A stretch of DNA of 64,000 bases from Beaufortia kweichowensis. Its lineage: Eukaryota > Chordata > Actinopteri > Cypriniformes > Gastromyzontidae. Under the pieces are notes generated by a model that worked only from the letters and a program-made list of their open reading frames with translations, ran no database searches and was not told the DNA's origin. A program made the position numbers and the translations under genes. The DNA lies in the NCBI GenBank assembly GCA_019155185.1, contig CM032817.1, positions 3,900,974-3,964,973 on the forward strand. The letters are read 5' to 3'. Shown here one piece after another: positions 12,149 to 27,100 of this stretch (positions within the stretch are counted from its first letter, which is position 1; each line of letters opens with the position of its first letter).

Positions 12149-15100
12149 CTGATGTACAGAAGGAAAAAGAAGTTAACTGTATATCATTTATATTGTGTTG
12201 TTTTTGTAGGATTACACAATAATCAAACATGGCACACAAAAGTAAACTTTCCCAACAATGGTGGGTGTTAAGCAAACACATTACTAAACAAACAACCAAC
12301 AGAACAAAACATGCAACCATACATCCAGTTCTAAACTGTACACAACAAAACTATGAAACACAGTAGCTGAGGTCTAAGTATAAAATGACACAAACTCACA
12401 CAAACTAGAACAAACACAAATAGAAGAAAAATGTGTAACTCACAATCATACAAAGACAAGACAAGACAGAGGGAAACACAGAGGGAAACATTCAAATCAT
12501 TTCATCTATAAACATAACCAGCTATCAGACTGGACTAATACAGTAGATAAAACTAATCACTGATATTTAAACAAACAACAGCAGTTCTGTCACCTTATAA
12601 TCTCTGAACGTCTGTTCTCAGAAAAACAGAAATGAGATACAGCAAGATGAGACAGTGCAATAACATCTGATTAAAAGCCTTTTGGCAATAATCTCAGGGA
12701 GTTGACATATTATTATGGTACTATAAATAATATGATAAAAAGAAAAAATACACAAGACCACATGCACTTTTTGATAATGCTCATTCTAAACATATATGAA
12801 AACTATATACCACGATGTAGTTTGAAAATGTTATAGTTTGAAAAAAATTACAAAATGAAATTGAAAGAAATTAGTGTTGTACAATATAAAACAAATATAA
12901 ATTGAGTAGAAATATTAATTCATTTTTATTAAATCAATAATGATTTTGACAAACAAATGGATGAGTTAGACCAGATCAAAATTTGGAATATTAGTGTAAG
13001 TGGCGCCACCTAGAGGAAATATGTGTCATATTAATTCTACATAATATATTATTTTTATATTACAATATAATATGAATTTTTATGATTATCCAAACACCTG
13101 TTTGTTTGTTTTTATTTTGTTTTATATTATTTACTTTTATTAATCACAGAAAATTTGGATGAATATGAGAAGATTTTTGTTATTCTCATTTATTTGTGTT
13201 TCCATGAAACCCAAATTAATTTTATATTTACATGTGGATCAGTTATCAATATATATATTATTATATTTTCCCCTACTGAAATATTGCCCATGTTTCACCT
13301 TGCTGCTCTTGGGCAGATCTAGTCTACTCTAGAAACAAGAGCTATTTAAACATATCTTATAATATATATACACACAGTAAGCTATTAAGCATTATAGATG
13401 TGATCTTACCAATGGGTCTCCCTCTGTATCGCTCTGAGATACTTGTTTGGAGGTGGCACCATCTTTTGAGGAGGTGTAACCGTCATAGCCCACATCCTCT
13501 GGCCTGAGCTGCAGAAGTGATTGGCCCTCATGCTGCAAGGAGGCGGAGCTCCAGGGGTAGGTGTCAATCACCCATTTGGAAGGGTCTTCCCATGCGGCTC
13601 TCTTACCATACAGCTAAAACAACAAGTCAAACAGATAACAAATCAGCACTTCCATTATAGAAACCAACAATATAATAATAATAATAATTTGTACCTGTAG
13701 CCCTTCTCGTACTGCTTCCAGTAGATATGGTACCAAAGAGTAGTTCCACAGATCAGTAAACCACACACGTGAGCCGTCCGCATCCATCGGACAAGACAAG
13801 AACAGCCGAGGACCTACAAGTGACATGATTAGATATCTCACCTTCCATCCTGACAGAAAAACCTAATCAAATGTGTTAACTGGCTTGTATGTGTTTAAAA
13901 AGTCTCTGGCCATTACCGATGGTGACATCTGAGGAGCTGTGAGCCTCTAGGAAGGTATTGAGGTGTTGCCAGGTTTTAGGAATCCAGTCGATGATTTTGA
14001 TGAGGTCGTTGCTGCGCATGTTCTTATCGATCTCGGTCTCGATCAGTTTTCTTCTCAGGAAACGGCCCAGGAAGCCCTTCACCGGCTCAGTGTGATTGGC
14101 ACACAGCACCCATCTGAGGTGTTAACAATCTGATATTACACTGGGAAGATGACTGAAATGGCAAGCTTTTGCGAGTTTGCATTTGTGCAAGTGACAGAAC
14201 TGTAAATGTGAGTGCACATGGCCCTCTGGTGGTGAGAACGCACCATAACAATCATTAAAAGCTTTTTGCTGTTCATGTAACATGCCAAATACATTAAGAC
14301 TGAATATATTAAGATATGTCAGGGAATGTACCTGAAGTTGTGATGCAGCTCCAAATTTGGAGACGAAGAAACACCCTGATTCATTGTTCCTATGACATAT
14401 GGGCTGTAGGAGAGAAATTCACATATAATTACATAAATTGTTATTATTATTGCAATGCATGACATTTTTATGTTGCCATATGCATAATTGACTTTTCTCT
14501 CAACTCTCTCAACAGTATATAATAACAGGATTCATCACCATTTGTGGTATTTGCAGTTGAGGAAACCGTTGAAAATATCACTGAGGGAGCCAATATGATG
14601 GAGGTTATCCAGGATAACTACAGTCGGCAGCTCAGTCTCACTCTCCTCTGTGTTACACTGCTCGGCCAGACTGGAGAGGTACTGTCGAAGATCCTGTTTT
14701 TAACAAACAACAAAACACACAAGTGTTATACATGAGGACAGTAATACATATGTTTATAATTGAAATGAGTGATAAATGATTTATGGACGACAGGGACAGC
14801 AATCAATTAAACAGTTTAGAACTCAGAATCTTATCTGTTTAGTTACCATGGCAACTTGAGTTGGAATTTCATTTTGAACACTGAACTTGTTCGATCTTAA
14901 CTTAATTCTGCATTCAGGTCGTGTTGGAATTACTGTAATTATGGGATGACAACTCTGAAATTGTACATGGGGCTGTTAATAACCCCAGACTGAGAAATTA
15001 CTTGTTTCTATGGCAACATCAAAATAAATCTATATCCCACTTTGTTGATGATAACGGTGAAATTTTTAATCACTACATCAGTTTCTTAATTTACCGAACA

Positions 15101-18100
15101 AAGAAAGTGCATCAAGTATCAATGATTAGATGTCTCAGGAAACATCTGTACCTTGCTGGATTTTTGGTCCACATTGAAGCTGGCCAGGTTAGTGTCAGTC
15201 ACCTCTCTTCCAGTCTTGGAGATGATGTAATGAGCTAGTTTGGTGGCTAGATAGGATTTGCCCGTTCCGCTGGGGCCGGAGAGGATAATTCTGCGATGCT
15301 CCATCAGCAGGTTTAAGTAGCGTTGAATGATGGGTTTAGGGATGAGTGTGTCGAACACCAGGTCATCAATACTGCCCTCCTTCACACCTACATAACAAGA
15401 AAAGCACTTACAATCACTTTATTTTCATTTAAAATCTCTTATTGTAAGACCTATTAAAGCGCAAGACGTTTCTGACCTTTGAGACTGACTGTGATGACAT
15501 TATTGTCTCCCACAAGGTATCCACAGGGCAAAAGCTCAGGCACCTCTGAGACGTGAGATCGGACCACCTCGCCCATCCTGTAGCACACTATGCTATCCGA
15601 GTTCAAGCCCAAGCTGGTCAATGGGTCGACACGGAAGACATACTCCTAAAAAATGCCAAATTTGGGGAGATACACATACATTAGGCCTGAAATATGGTGG
15701 GTGGAATATAAATAAATTCTTTTGCAAGAGGATGGGTATGAAACGGTACCTTAAATAAACGCCGAATTACACCATCCAACACGTCCCACTTGGTCTTCCC
15801 ACTGACACCAATAGAGCCGATCAGATATTCTTTCTTCTGCAAGGCCTTAGGTGATAGATGGAAATTAGCATGTTTAATTTTAATTACATTTATGCATTTA
15901 ACATTTATAATTATTTTTATTTACCTTGGTCTTGTTGGAGTCGCTGATGATGGTCACCACTATACGGACACTCCTTCCCTCCTTGCGTAGGTTCCCTTCA
16001 AAGCCGTCATCCAATAGATCTAGGCATACGAATGCAAAAAAACTCAACTTATGTAATAAAATCAAAGCCTTAATGACTCAAAAGACTCATCGGCAAGTTC
16101 TTATGAGTCATTGACTGAGGGTGACGTGAACCTTTTCAACACTGACATGCTCGGCAAAGAAGACAGTAATGTTCAGCTTTGAGTGTGGTTAAACGGCAGT
16201 TTCTCAAAGCTTTGTTGTCGGCGAGGATGAGCTGTTGGGTTTTAACGGGGTTTTAAATACATGAAGAAGGCTGTTAGTGGAGGAGTATGGGAGCTTTGCG
16301 AATGGGCGGGAAAGAGACGCTTTGTATTCGTCTGGCACGTCGTTCTGCAGAGGGGTGATAACGTCCCTCCGCCGCACATCCGCCCACGCTCTAGCGCTTC
16401 TCCGTACATCTCTCCATCAATTAAGAAATCCAAAATCCTAAGAGAGAACTCCGAACTCGCTGCTTTTAATTAGATGGAGGTGCTGTCCTGAGACGTGCCC
16501 GGAAGCCGTGTTCAAATCCTTCCTTACTGAAAAGAGGCCATTTCACTCTTCACTGCGTTCATTCTCTTTCTGCACAGCTGTGAAATGGTCCTTCCCATGA
16601 CGGAGCTTTAGCTAACGCCACCCCAGAATCATTAATAGTACAGTCATATGCAAATCTACACTGTACTTTGTAGGGATGTCCCGATCAGGTTTTTTTGCCC
16701 TTGAGTCTGAGTGCGAGTCATTTGATTTTGAGTATCTACCGATACCGAGTCCCGATCCGATACTTCTATAATACATAAAAAAAGAATAAAGAAGAGCGAA
16801 GAAACAGATCCAGGATGTTCCTTATTTTTTATTTAATTCACCTTATTTTAACATTCAACAACTCTGTTAACAAACAGAGCACTTCTGTGAGGTAGCTTGA
16901 ACAATCAAGTAACAAATAACATATTCTTCACTTTTGGACTTTAGTGCAACAGGGCTCTGGCGTCCTTTCCGAGCCCGCTACCCTCTCTCTCCTCCCAATC
17001 ACTTCCTGTCTCACTACACTAAATATAAAATAATAATAATGAGAATATATATACATATATATCCGAGTCCTGATCGGGAGGTAACATCCGATTCCGATCG
17101 AGTCTGAAACCACGTGATCGGGCCCGATTTCCGATCACGTGATCGGATCTGGTCTGTATAAGAACTGTGTGTTTAATAACATGTGGCAGGATTTATTAAA
17201 GCCTCTCGTAATCTTTGAATGTCCTGTATGGGTGTGGCTTGTCTTGTATGTTGGTTGTGTTTTTTAAAAGGAACTGAATTGCAATGTTCCTACTCTGTTT
17301 TCGGGGGTTGCTAGAGCACAAAATATTTTCCTCAAATAACATTTGAATCATAAGGCAAAGCCTTACCTGATATAATGGTGTCACTGATGTTGAGGTTGTT
17401 AAAGGACAGCCCCAGAGACTGGCGTGAGGATGAGGAGGAGGTGCTGGAGGTTTCTGAAGGAGGGCGGGCGGTTTTAGCAGGCGTGGCAGCGGGCGTGCTG
17501 TTACCGCTTGATTTAAGTCTGTCATTCTCTGCCTTCAGTAGCTCAATTTCATTCTGTATGAACAACGACATGTAATTATATCCTCTCATATATAATACAT
17601 ATAATAGTATAACTAAAAATAGATGGATAAATAAATAATATTATATATATATAAATAATAAGAATAAATAATTAAACAAAGAATCCCACATTTGGCAAAT
17701 CCAACAAGCCACTAACTTCAGTTTTAGACTTTAATTTCCCACACACTTTAAACCTTTGCAAAGTAATCTTATTGTTATTAGCCTCAACCTAATCTATAAT
17801 CTTAATCTCTTATTAGTAACATGTTAAGAGGATTATCTACTAGTTTGTGTTGTTTAAGAGCTGTTTCTAACACATTTTATGACTGTGAGAAGTGTGAGAA
17901 GGATTTCTTTAATCTGTAGATTAGTCTGTATGTCTGTCTCTGTAAATCAGTGCTAAGCAGAGAAACTCAGAAACAAGTTTCAAGAGTTCAAGTTTAACTG
18001 TCTGGTTGTTTTATCTTGACATATAAAGAAGTTGTGGCTTTATAACAACGTCCTCTGATTAATTGACAACTTTTACAAACATGACATTTAGTTTATGTCT

Positions 18101-21100
18101 GTTTTTAAGATTTAAATGTTTACAGTACCATTCATTACAAACCTTTTCATAATTGAATAAAAAACAGTATCATTTAATGGTTTGTTATGTCTAGGAATGA
18201 TGTGCTTTACATCATGTAAGTTTGCGTACCTGCATGCGGTTCATGGCCTCTCGTATCTGGTCGAGGTGGTGGGCGGAGCTTAACGCCTCCAGTCTGATAT
18301 CCGTGAGCTTTAGCTCCTTCTCTCTCAGCTCGTTCTTCAGCTGTAGGATAATCTCTGCCTCGGCCTCTGTACATTCACACAATCTGCACAAAAACACACC
18401 ATATGAGATGGAGGGGTTCACAACAGTGTTACTCACACAAAAGAGATATTAACACTGCACACTTATAAAGAATTAAGCTGGATCAGAAAATAAACACAAA
18501 CACCGAAATGCACACGTTCACACTCTGGGGTTTGTATCTTGTTTGCATGTGAGATGTAATGTATGCCGCACTCCATTTAACATCCGATTGCTGGATATTC
18601 CAACTTAATGTTAAGACTCCAGTGATGCTCCATTGCTTGTAACACGTGACTCTGCAAATGTAAAGTGGGAACTTTTGATACATGAATCATAAATTGTGTA
18701 TTCCGGTGTGCAACCATGTTTATGTGATGTCATGCACTTTCATCTCAATAAAATTAGAGATGTGAGTTTTCACAAAAGTTTCCAAGTCAAGTCTTCCACC
18801 ATATTTCTATTACACAATTTTTGTGGTAAGGTGGAAATCATGACTTTCCGAGTTGAATGGATCGCAGCATTAGAGATCACGATGATGAAACAGGAAGTGG
18901 GAAATCTTCATGTTGGTCATTTTCAAGCACAGGCAGGAAATTACTGTAGTTAGAGCAGTTATGTCCGTTAGACTCAGGCAAACCCAGAAAAACCTATATT
19001 TATGGAAAATTATACATGCACTGCCTTTATAGCTTATTAAATTGTTAATTCTTTTAATTTTCTCACAATCTCTTTAGTAAAGTTCAATTCTGCTGCAACA
19101 CCACTTGCAGCTCAATTTTACTGTCATAAGGGCTAAAACTCAAAGTAAAACTCAAACATGGGGAAATGAATCTTGTTAATGAGAACTAGCTTTAAAGTCC
19201 CAGATCTAGATCACTGCACACTCTCAACCCTTCCCAGCATGCCACACTGTGCCTGTTACCGAGATCTGTGCTTGTAGACCACATGACCGTTTGACTTTTT
19301 CTTTGGCATCCAAAGGGGGGACGACTTGCTATCACAAACACACTTGCTAAAGACACACATGAGATTGAGGAACATGGATAAAATACAGATATGATTAAAG
19401 AGAGGGTTGAAACATATGTGTGATCATCAAAACAAAGTAAAAACATAATGTATAATAAACCAAAACATAAAACCCTATAGTGTATTTCATAGAGGTGTAT
19501 GTGGATCAGAACAAAACTTTAGGTGGAGGGTACGGGGCAGCGACCCAGGGTATCCGTGTGTGTACTCACTCTGTGGTGGACGGTGATGATCGCAGTGGTT
19601 GGGTGGTGCTGGTTTGTCTGTTGGTATGTTGTAGTTTAGGTGATGAGGGGAGGGAGGAGTCAGTCATCTCCTCCATTTCATCATGGGATGACTGGGATTT
19701 GTTGGTCTTTTTCTTGCTGAAGGCCTGCTTGAAGGAGCTTCGCAACTGTAAGAGAAAACCACAACCAACCATGAATGAAATAAGATGACCAACAATGCTC
19801 TAACCATTCATTTCCAAGAAGCTTGAATTAAAAAGAGAATCAGCTTGTTTTAGGAAAGGTATTATGTGCAAATCATATATCTTTTTATGCATGAATAATT
19901 TATGTGTATAATACTGATATTTGTATTCCAAAACATTATAAACTCTCAGTAATTATTGAAAATTAGATACAACTAACAGCATCTGTGGCATGCTGTTGAT
20001 TTGTTTTGTTGTTTATTAATATTTTAATAATAATGTAACCAAAATGTTTTATAATATTGAACAGGTCATTATTTAATGTGCATTCAAATGGTTATACATA
20101 ACACATTTACATATGAATGTACATGACTAAATGAAGTTTTATGATTTAACATAAGATAGCTTGTTGTGACAAATCAGCAGGTCAGCTAAAGATAAACATT
20201 AAAACAGAATAACAATGTTGATTGGCACAGATAACGGCTTTTCATGTAATTCACTGTTATTCAAGCAGATTTGGCCATTAGTAAACAGCAGAAACATACG
20301 GTCAGTCAGAAGGATTTGGGGATGCTGGTGACATGCACACGTTTCTATGGAAACGTTTAGTATTGGGGCAGTATAGTAGGTGAGGGGGGTTATCAGAGGA
20401 ATCGGACGCTTTGATGCGGGATGTGGAAACACTGACCTGGGCAGGGATGGAATCAGCCACCTGAAGACAAAACACACTCACTGTTACCATTGATGAGACG
20501 TTCACCTCTGGACCAGAATATTTAGATACTGCAGCATCATTTTATTCAGTGTTTGTTAGGTTAGCTATGGATGAATAATTGTGATGGTTTGTGGTGGTTT
20601 GAGGCAAATATATATAACTATATATTTTCATTAAACAATCAATGCAGAAATAATTTATTATTATTATTATTATTATTATATAATTTATAATGTTTATAAT
20701 AAAATGTATTATATTATTAAGATATAATCTTTAAAACAAATTTATGTTAGCCAGCTAGATAACATTACTTTCTCTTTCTACCTTTGAAAAGCACTCGTAG
20801 ACTCGAGACCAGCGGACCACACCGCTTCGAATTATGCAAATGAATAATTAATAGGCCCATAAATAAAGTGATTTGTATTTATGAGCTCGGTTTGAGCTTT
20901 GCTCTCATTACAAGAGTCCAGCTCGAGGAAACGTAGCAATAACCACCGAACGCCCTGCCAATGTTATTTCTCACAGCTGTTTACCTCAAGTGCTATTCAC
21001 TTAATTCACTCTCTAAATGACAATAAAAACAGCCCGGTAGCATTAGGAGATAATAAAGATACAAATAACTGGAAGTGAACTGGAGTAGATGACTAGAAGT

Positions 21101-24100
21101 AAAACAGGCTTACTTGTGTCCTAATAACATAAATATATCACCGGTAATGACTGAAACTTGAGCGAAACTGCTGTTTTAATGACATCATTACTCATTGTAC
21201 ATACACATAAGGAATAAAAAACAGGGCGAGGAAGTGTAGGGGTTTGTCCAAGGGAAATGGGACGAGCGGGTTGGGTCTGCCATACAGACATGCCATACAG
21301 TTGAGTTTGAGGACGTGTTATATTCACCTTGTGTCCTCTGTCCTTTCCCTGTTGGTGTGGTGCAAAAGTGAGAGACAGAGAAAGTGTGAGAAAGGGCGTG
21401 AAAGAGGGCGAGGAAGCCGGAAGGGGGTGAAATGACAGAAGTGTTTGTCTTATGTGTGTGTTTTTGTTCCTTTAGAGGTAAATGATTATCAGAGGGGAAA
21501 GATACAGTATGATGTGAGCGTGCTAAAGCCTCACCCAGCTTTTCTTCTTCTTCTTCTTGTCATCGGCGTCTTTGGCACTGCCCATGCTGGAGTGGCTGGC
21601 TGCACTGTTAATACTGGACATACTGTCTGAAGAGTGCTGTCGACGGATCCTCAGATCTGCAGCTGCAAACACACACACGCACATGTTAAACGTGCATTGT
21701 TTGCATGGAGTGAATTAAAGCAGTGGGTATAATTGCGAAGGATGTATTTCACAATGTGTGCTGAGAGTCATTAGAATCAGCAAACGTTGCATGACAGGAG
21801 CGGCACCTTTGTGGACGTGATCGGGGCCGTTGAGAGCCACTTGAATGGCGGTCTGAGCATCTGTGTTTTGAGTTTTAAGCGCCTCGATGGTCTCTCTCAA
21901 CTCCGCCAGCTCGGACTCCTACAACACAGATATGGTGCGTCAGCGTTACTTCATCACATGACAGAAAGTGAAGCACATGGTTTTTTTGTTTCTGACACAG
22001 TGATCAAGGCAAAAATGCAAATTTCACCAGCTGTCTTATTCTGCTATGAGATGTTTCCTGCCAAAAAATCACATGCGGAGATGAGTGCCCCGCTGAACCG
22101 AGGAACCAAGCATGTGATGAAGGTCCACCCCTCTTTTCTACAGCCATAAACTTTTTTTCTGCTTTAATTTAAAGATGTCTCTTTGTAATCTTTGTAATGG
22201 TTTATTCAAAAAGGGAACTCATGAGGTCTTTTTAATCTAAAGGTGACATTTACATCACTTTAAACGGCTTGTTTTGTTGATGGATGGTCGATGAGGAGGT
22301 ACTTCTGTACTTCGTTGTTGTTTATTGAAAAACACATGTCAATAGAGTTTAACAGCTGTGGTCACCATTTACTTTCATTATGATGATGAAAGATACAAGA
22401 CAGAAGCAACATGACAAACTTTGGCTTATTGCCTTATCAGTCTGTTGTAAACATATTTGTGTTTGCATGTGATTTCTTACCTTTTGCTCGGCTGTCATGG
22501 TTAGACTCTGCAGGCGACAGGTCATATTCGCCAGACTCTTTTCAAAGGCCGCCACCAGGTGTGCCTGTCAAACCCATCAAGAGTTCATCAAGAGTTTCCC
22601 ATAAAAGGTTTCACTAATTCCCCCCAAAAAATATGAAAATGTACAGCAGTACAAAAATCACCCTGGGTCTGGTGAATCCCACAATGCACTGCACTTGACT
22701 TTACTGTCCAGTATAATGAATAAAATGTAAGCATGATTTATTTACCATAATATTACTAAGAATATTTTATTATAATATTTAAATAATATTAATTAACAGT
22801 AAAAAACTATGACACAAGCAGTGCACCAGTTCTCTCCAAACACAGACAACACGCTCATACTTTGCTTTGCTTTCAACAACACAAACTGTGTAAACCAATA
22901 CTGTAAATACATTGTGTGCAAAACAAATCAAAGGATGTGGTCTTCTGTCAGCTCCACAGTGTAGATTTACAGACCTGTGAAGGTTATCCTTCACTGTATT
23001 AAAACCCTAAGCATGCTATGGGCATGTGAGGAGGAACGGTATCACATTTCTTTATATCCTCACAGTCTAAGCCTCTGGAGAGATTCTCCTGGAGAACTCT
23101 GATCTCCACCGCACAACCAAGCTGAAGAGTGCTGTGGACTATTCGACATTCACCGAGAGCTTTGTTTCAGGTTTGAGCTACTCAGATAAAGTTCAAAAGA
23201 GACACAATGTCTAAGGCTGGTCTGAACATATTGCCCAAGGGCTTTGGTTGAGAAGACGTCTCCATCACTGACTTCAGCTATACTGAAAGACTTTTCATGT
23301 GGGTAGAACGATACGGATATTCACACATATATTTACAATGTAAGGATCTTCAAAATAATGCATGAAAAACATTTTTTAAGGCATCAGAAACAACAATCAA
23401 TTTCCATTTATGAAATCTTATTTTACTCATCTCAAAAGGGGACATTTTTATTTTAGTTTATCCTAAACAATAGTGTGAATAAATATTAAAGCCACAAATG
23501 AAAAATCTGATTGCAATAGTGTGTCACGTGATCAAACGTGTTGTGATTAATGCTTGTGAAAGTAAGAAAACTTCTCCAAAAAGAAGGTTGCAGATGGAAA
23601 TAAAAAATAAAATTGTAGTAGCCTGTTTAATGTAGTGGCCTTAAAAATATAGCATATATAAATATATAACGAGCTAGAAGCAAACAAACATCTTTTGTAA
23701 AATGCCACTTTTGTTATTTTGTGCTACAGAATTCATACATTTTAATTACGGCTTAAGTGCACTAATATGTTTATGCATTAAAAAGTCAGAACATTTTCTA
23801 ACTTAAGTACAATTTCATCTCTATACGGTGTAGTTTTTGTGTCATAAATTCATGTTTATAGCCATATTGTTTTGGAACCCTGGGATTTAGATACACAGAA
23901 AGTTTAAAAACTTGTTTTTGTGACTCTTGTTTGTGTATACTGTAAACATTTCATACCACTCAACCATTGCACGACTTGAATAGATTTAGTTCAGAGCCGC
24001 TCTTCCAAACACAACTCCTGCCAAACACAAATCACAGCGGAAGATGAGCGGAGAGACGCGGCTGTCTCATGCTCTGTCACTCCTCATTAAACTGTCAGAC

Positions 24101-27100
24101 AGCGCGGGCTTCATCACACCTGCCCTCTTCACTCCTGAGACAGAACGTGAACAGAGCTCAGCCCGGTCCAAACCCAGGCACACTTTCTGCGGTACCTTCA
24201 CAAAGAAATCTAATGTGACACTGTGAAATGCAGCGAGTCTTAGTTTGACACTGTAGGGACACACAATGCTGTCCATATCAGACAGCTGATCTCCTCTGAT
24301 TTTTCGAGTTGCTTCCACGTGCAACTGAAACTTTGATGCAACAAATATATTTTATAAAATGTGTTTTTGTGTGTGTGAAACTCACATTGGCCGCCAGCTG
24401 AGATGTCAAAGTCGCAACCTTTTCCTGGGAGGCGTCCAGTTCCCGCCGGAGTTTTCTGATTTGCTGTTGGAAAAGAAGCAGTTTCACATTACAAACCTCT
24501 AATGAAGCTGCGCACCGAAGCAATGGAGAATAAATCACTTTCATTTTCTTTGCTTAATAGTAACAAAGCAACCTAGATATGAATCAATGGCCATATGTAA
24601 GCACTCGGACATTAAAACTACTTCAGAGTGCTTTCTCATGTATTATTGTAGTGGAGAGTGTATGTAAAATGAGAAATTACCGTCGCATTTTGGACTGTTT
24701 GGCCCTTGATTGAGAAAAGAAAAGTACAATTAACTCTATGTTGCATGTTTGTAGATATAACATGACACAAGAATACATGTCGGCAGTCTTGGACAAATAT
24801 GGCAACAGCATAAAGAACAATAAAGCCATACAAACACAACATGAACAGAAATTAAAGGAAAATCAGTGATCAAATAAACAAGTCCAAATCAAAGTGAAAC
24901 TGGGGGGGGTGTTTTAAATGTGTTTGTCCATGACTGTCAAAAAGTGAAAAGTCAACTATTTTATTTATTAGTTATTAATACATAAGAGTGTCCCATTAAA
25001 AGAATGCAACATAGGGTTAAATTTATGTTACTTATGAAAACAATTTATGCTTGATTAGGGCAAAAATGAAGAAGTTTGATTTCTAGGGAACATATATACC
25101 AGTGAAATATACACCATGAATTCACTTTGTTGACTTTGTGAAAGTATATCACTGTTTGACCTTACATTGATTTTACAGTGTATATCAGATGGTACAAAAA
25201 TATAAACAAGGGTAATAGGATGTTCTTACCTCAGAATGAGCCTTCTCCTCCGTCTGTGGAAGAAAACAAGACAGTTAAAGGACAAGAAAAAGACACCAAT
25301 ACACTATTACAGTACCAACACCCCAAACGTTTTTAACTGCATTCTATTAGACACAAAGATAATACCAAGAAAGAAAAAATCCACACCTAGCATTATATCA
25401 TCTCTTTTGCAGTCAATTTAATGTAAATCACAAAAGCCATAGAAAGAAGTATTTTTGCAAGAAGTATTTTTGTCTTGTTTTCCAGTAAAAATCTATTAGT
25501 GAGATATATTTACATCAGAAGTAAAACTATGCAAGATAATAAAACATGTTTTCAATGAACACATCTTTAATTCAGTCCAGTTAATTTTGTCTGCATGATA
25601 TTGTATTTTTTATAATTAAATGTATCTTCTTTAAAACATATTTACACCGTTTTACTGTTAAAAAGACAAACATACTGATATGTATTTTGCAGTTTGGATC
25701 AGATTCATGGTTACCCCTGTTAGTAACTGATTCAAAGCATAACGTTAGACTGTTAGGGTTTGCATGTATCAAATAATGTGACGGGCAATACAAACGGGCT
25801 TTCTGCATGATGAGTTGTTACCTTGTCTAAAAAGGACAGCACCTGAAAGTAAGAAAATGTGTGTTCAAATAGTGGCAAAGTCACAACGCTGTGCCACCAT
25901 TAGCCTCTTAAGCTCATTCATCTCCATTAATATGCTCATGTTATTCTGGGATGGTGAACATGTTCATAATTGTAACTATTTAAACAATGGTTATTAGTTT
26001 GTCACGCTCAGGCAAATGGAAACAACATATGTGATGTTACTGGAATTCATACTAGCAGTCCTTTTAATATAAAACATGATTCTGTAATATTATGTGCATC
26101 TGGCATACAGCCTCACACATACATAATATAAGTAATTGTAAATTGAGATATTAATCAAAGTTTTGCTGTCATCAACTAATAAAAAATATGCATGAGGAAA
26201 ACTGCATGCAAGTTACAATAGAGGAATGCCCTTCTGGTATTTAAATCTGATAGAAATATGCTTATTTAATTCACTAAACCCTACTAAAGGAGACTGCAAA
26301 CCAGGTTTGCTGTTGTAAATTGTATGTCCCTGATTGTTGGATCAAACATTATGTGGGCAAAATGCCCCCCGAAATCCATAATCTGTAATGCATTATTTAA
26401 TTATAATGTCTGACATATTTTCTCATTTTTTATTCTGTACCTACATTAGCTATAAATGTATTTGTATAACATGAGTTAGTCAATTTAAATGAGGTTTTAT
26501 GGGACTTAGAGAATAATGGAAAGTTAATTTCTGACACTGGTAGCTGGTTACCGCATATGACTTGAAAAATCTGTTATTTTTGAGCTTTTCTGTTCATGCC
26601 CAGAAGAATATCTATAGCGTCACTTACCGCAGAGTACAAAGATGACGTGCTGGAAACCAGAGAGAGAGAGGAACCGTGAACTGTAAAGATAAAATAATCA
26701 ACATTTTATTTGCAATGCTACAGGAAACAGTTTTTTTCATGCATATAATGTGTTTGCACAGACTGCATTGGAAGAATGTTCAGCATATTATGTTCATCTG
26801 ACCTTCATCTGTGCTGTCTCGGAAAGAGCCGGATCGACTCATACCACGAGGTCGCTCTTCCAGCGAGGTGGCGCTTCCGCCCAAAGTGTGTCCTTCCCCG
26901 TAGAGCTCGAACGAGTCCTGTGCTGGAATACTGTTAGAGCGACTCATACTGGTGCCAGGGAGATTGAACTGGGACATATTGGTGGGACTCACTGCAGTCA
27001 ACACAGATATCACAATATTGGGAATCTAGTCATTCTTTTTGTATTTATTATACAATATTCATTTGTAGTTAAATGAACATACGCAGATTCGAGTAGTGAT

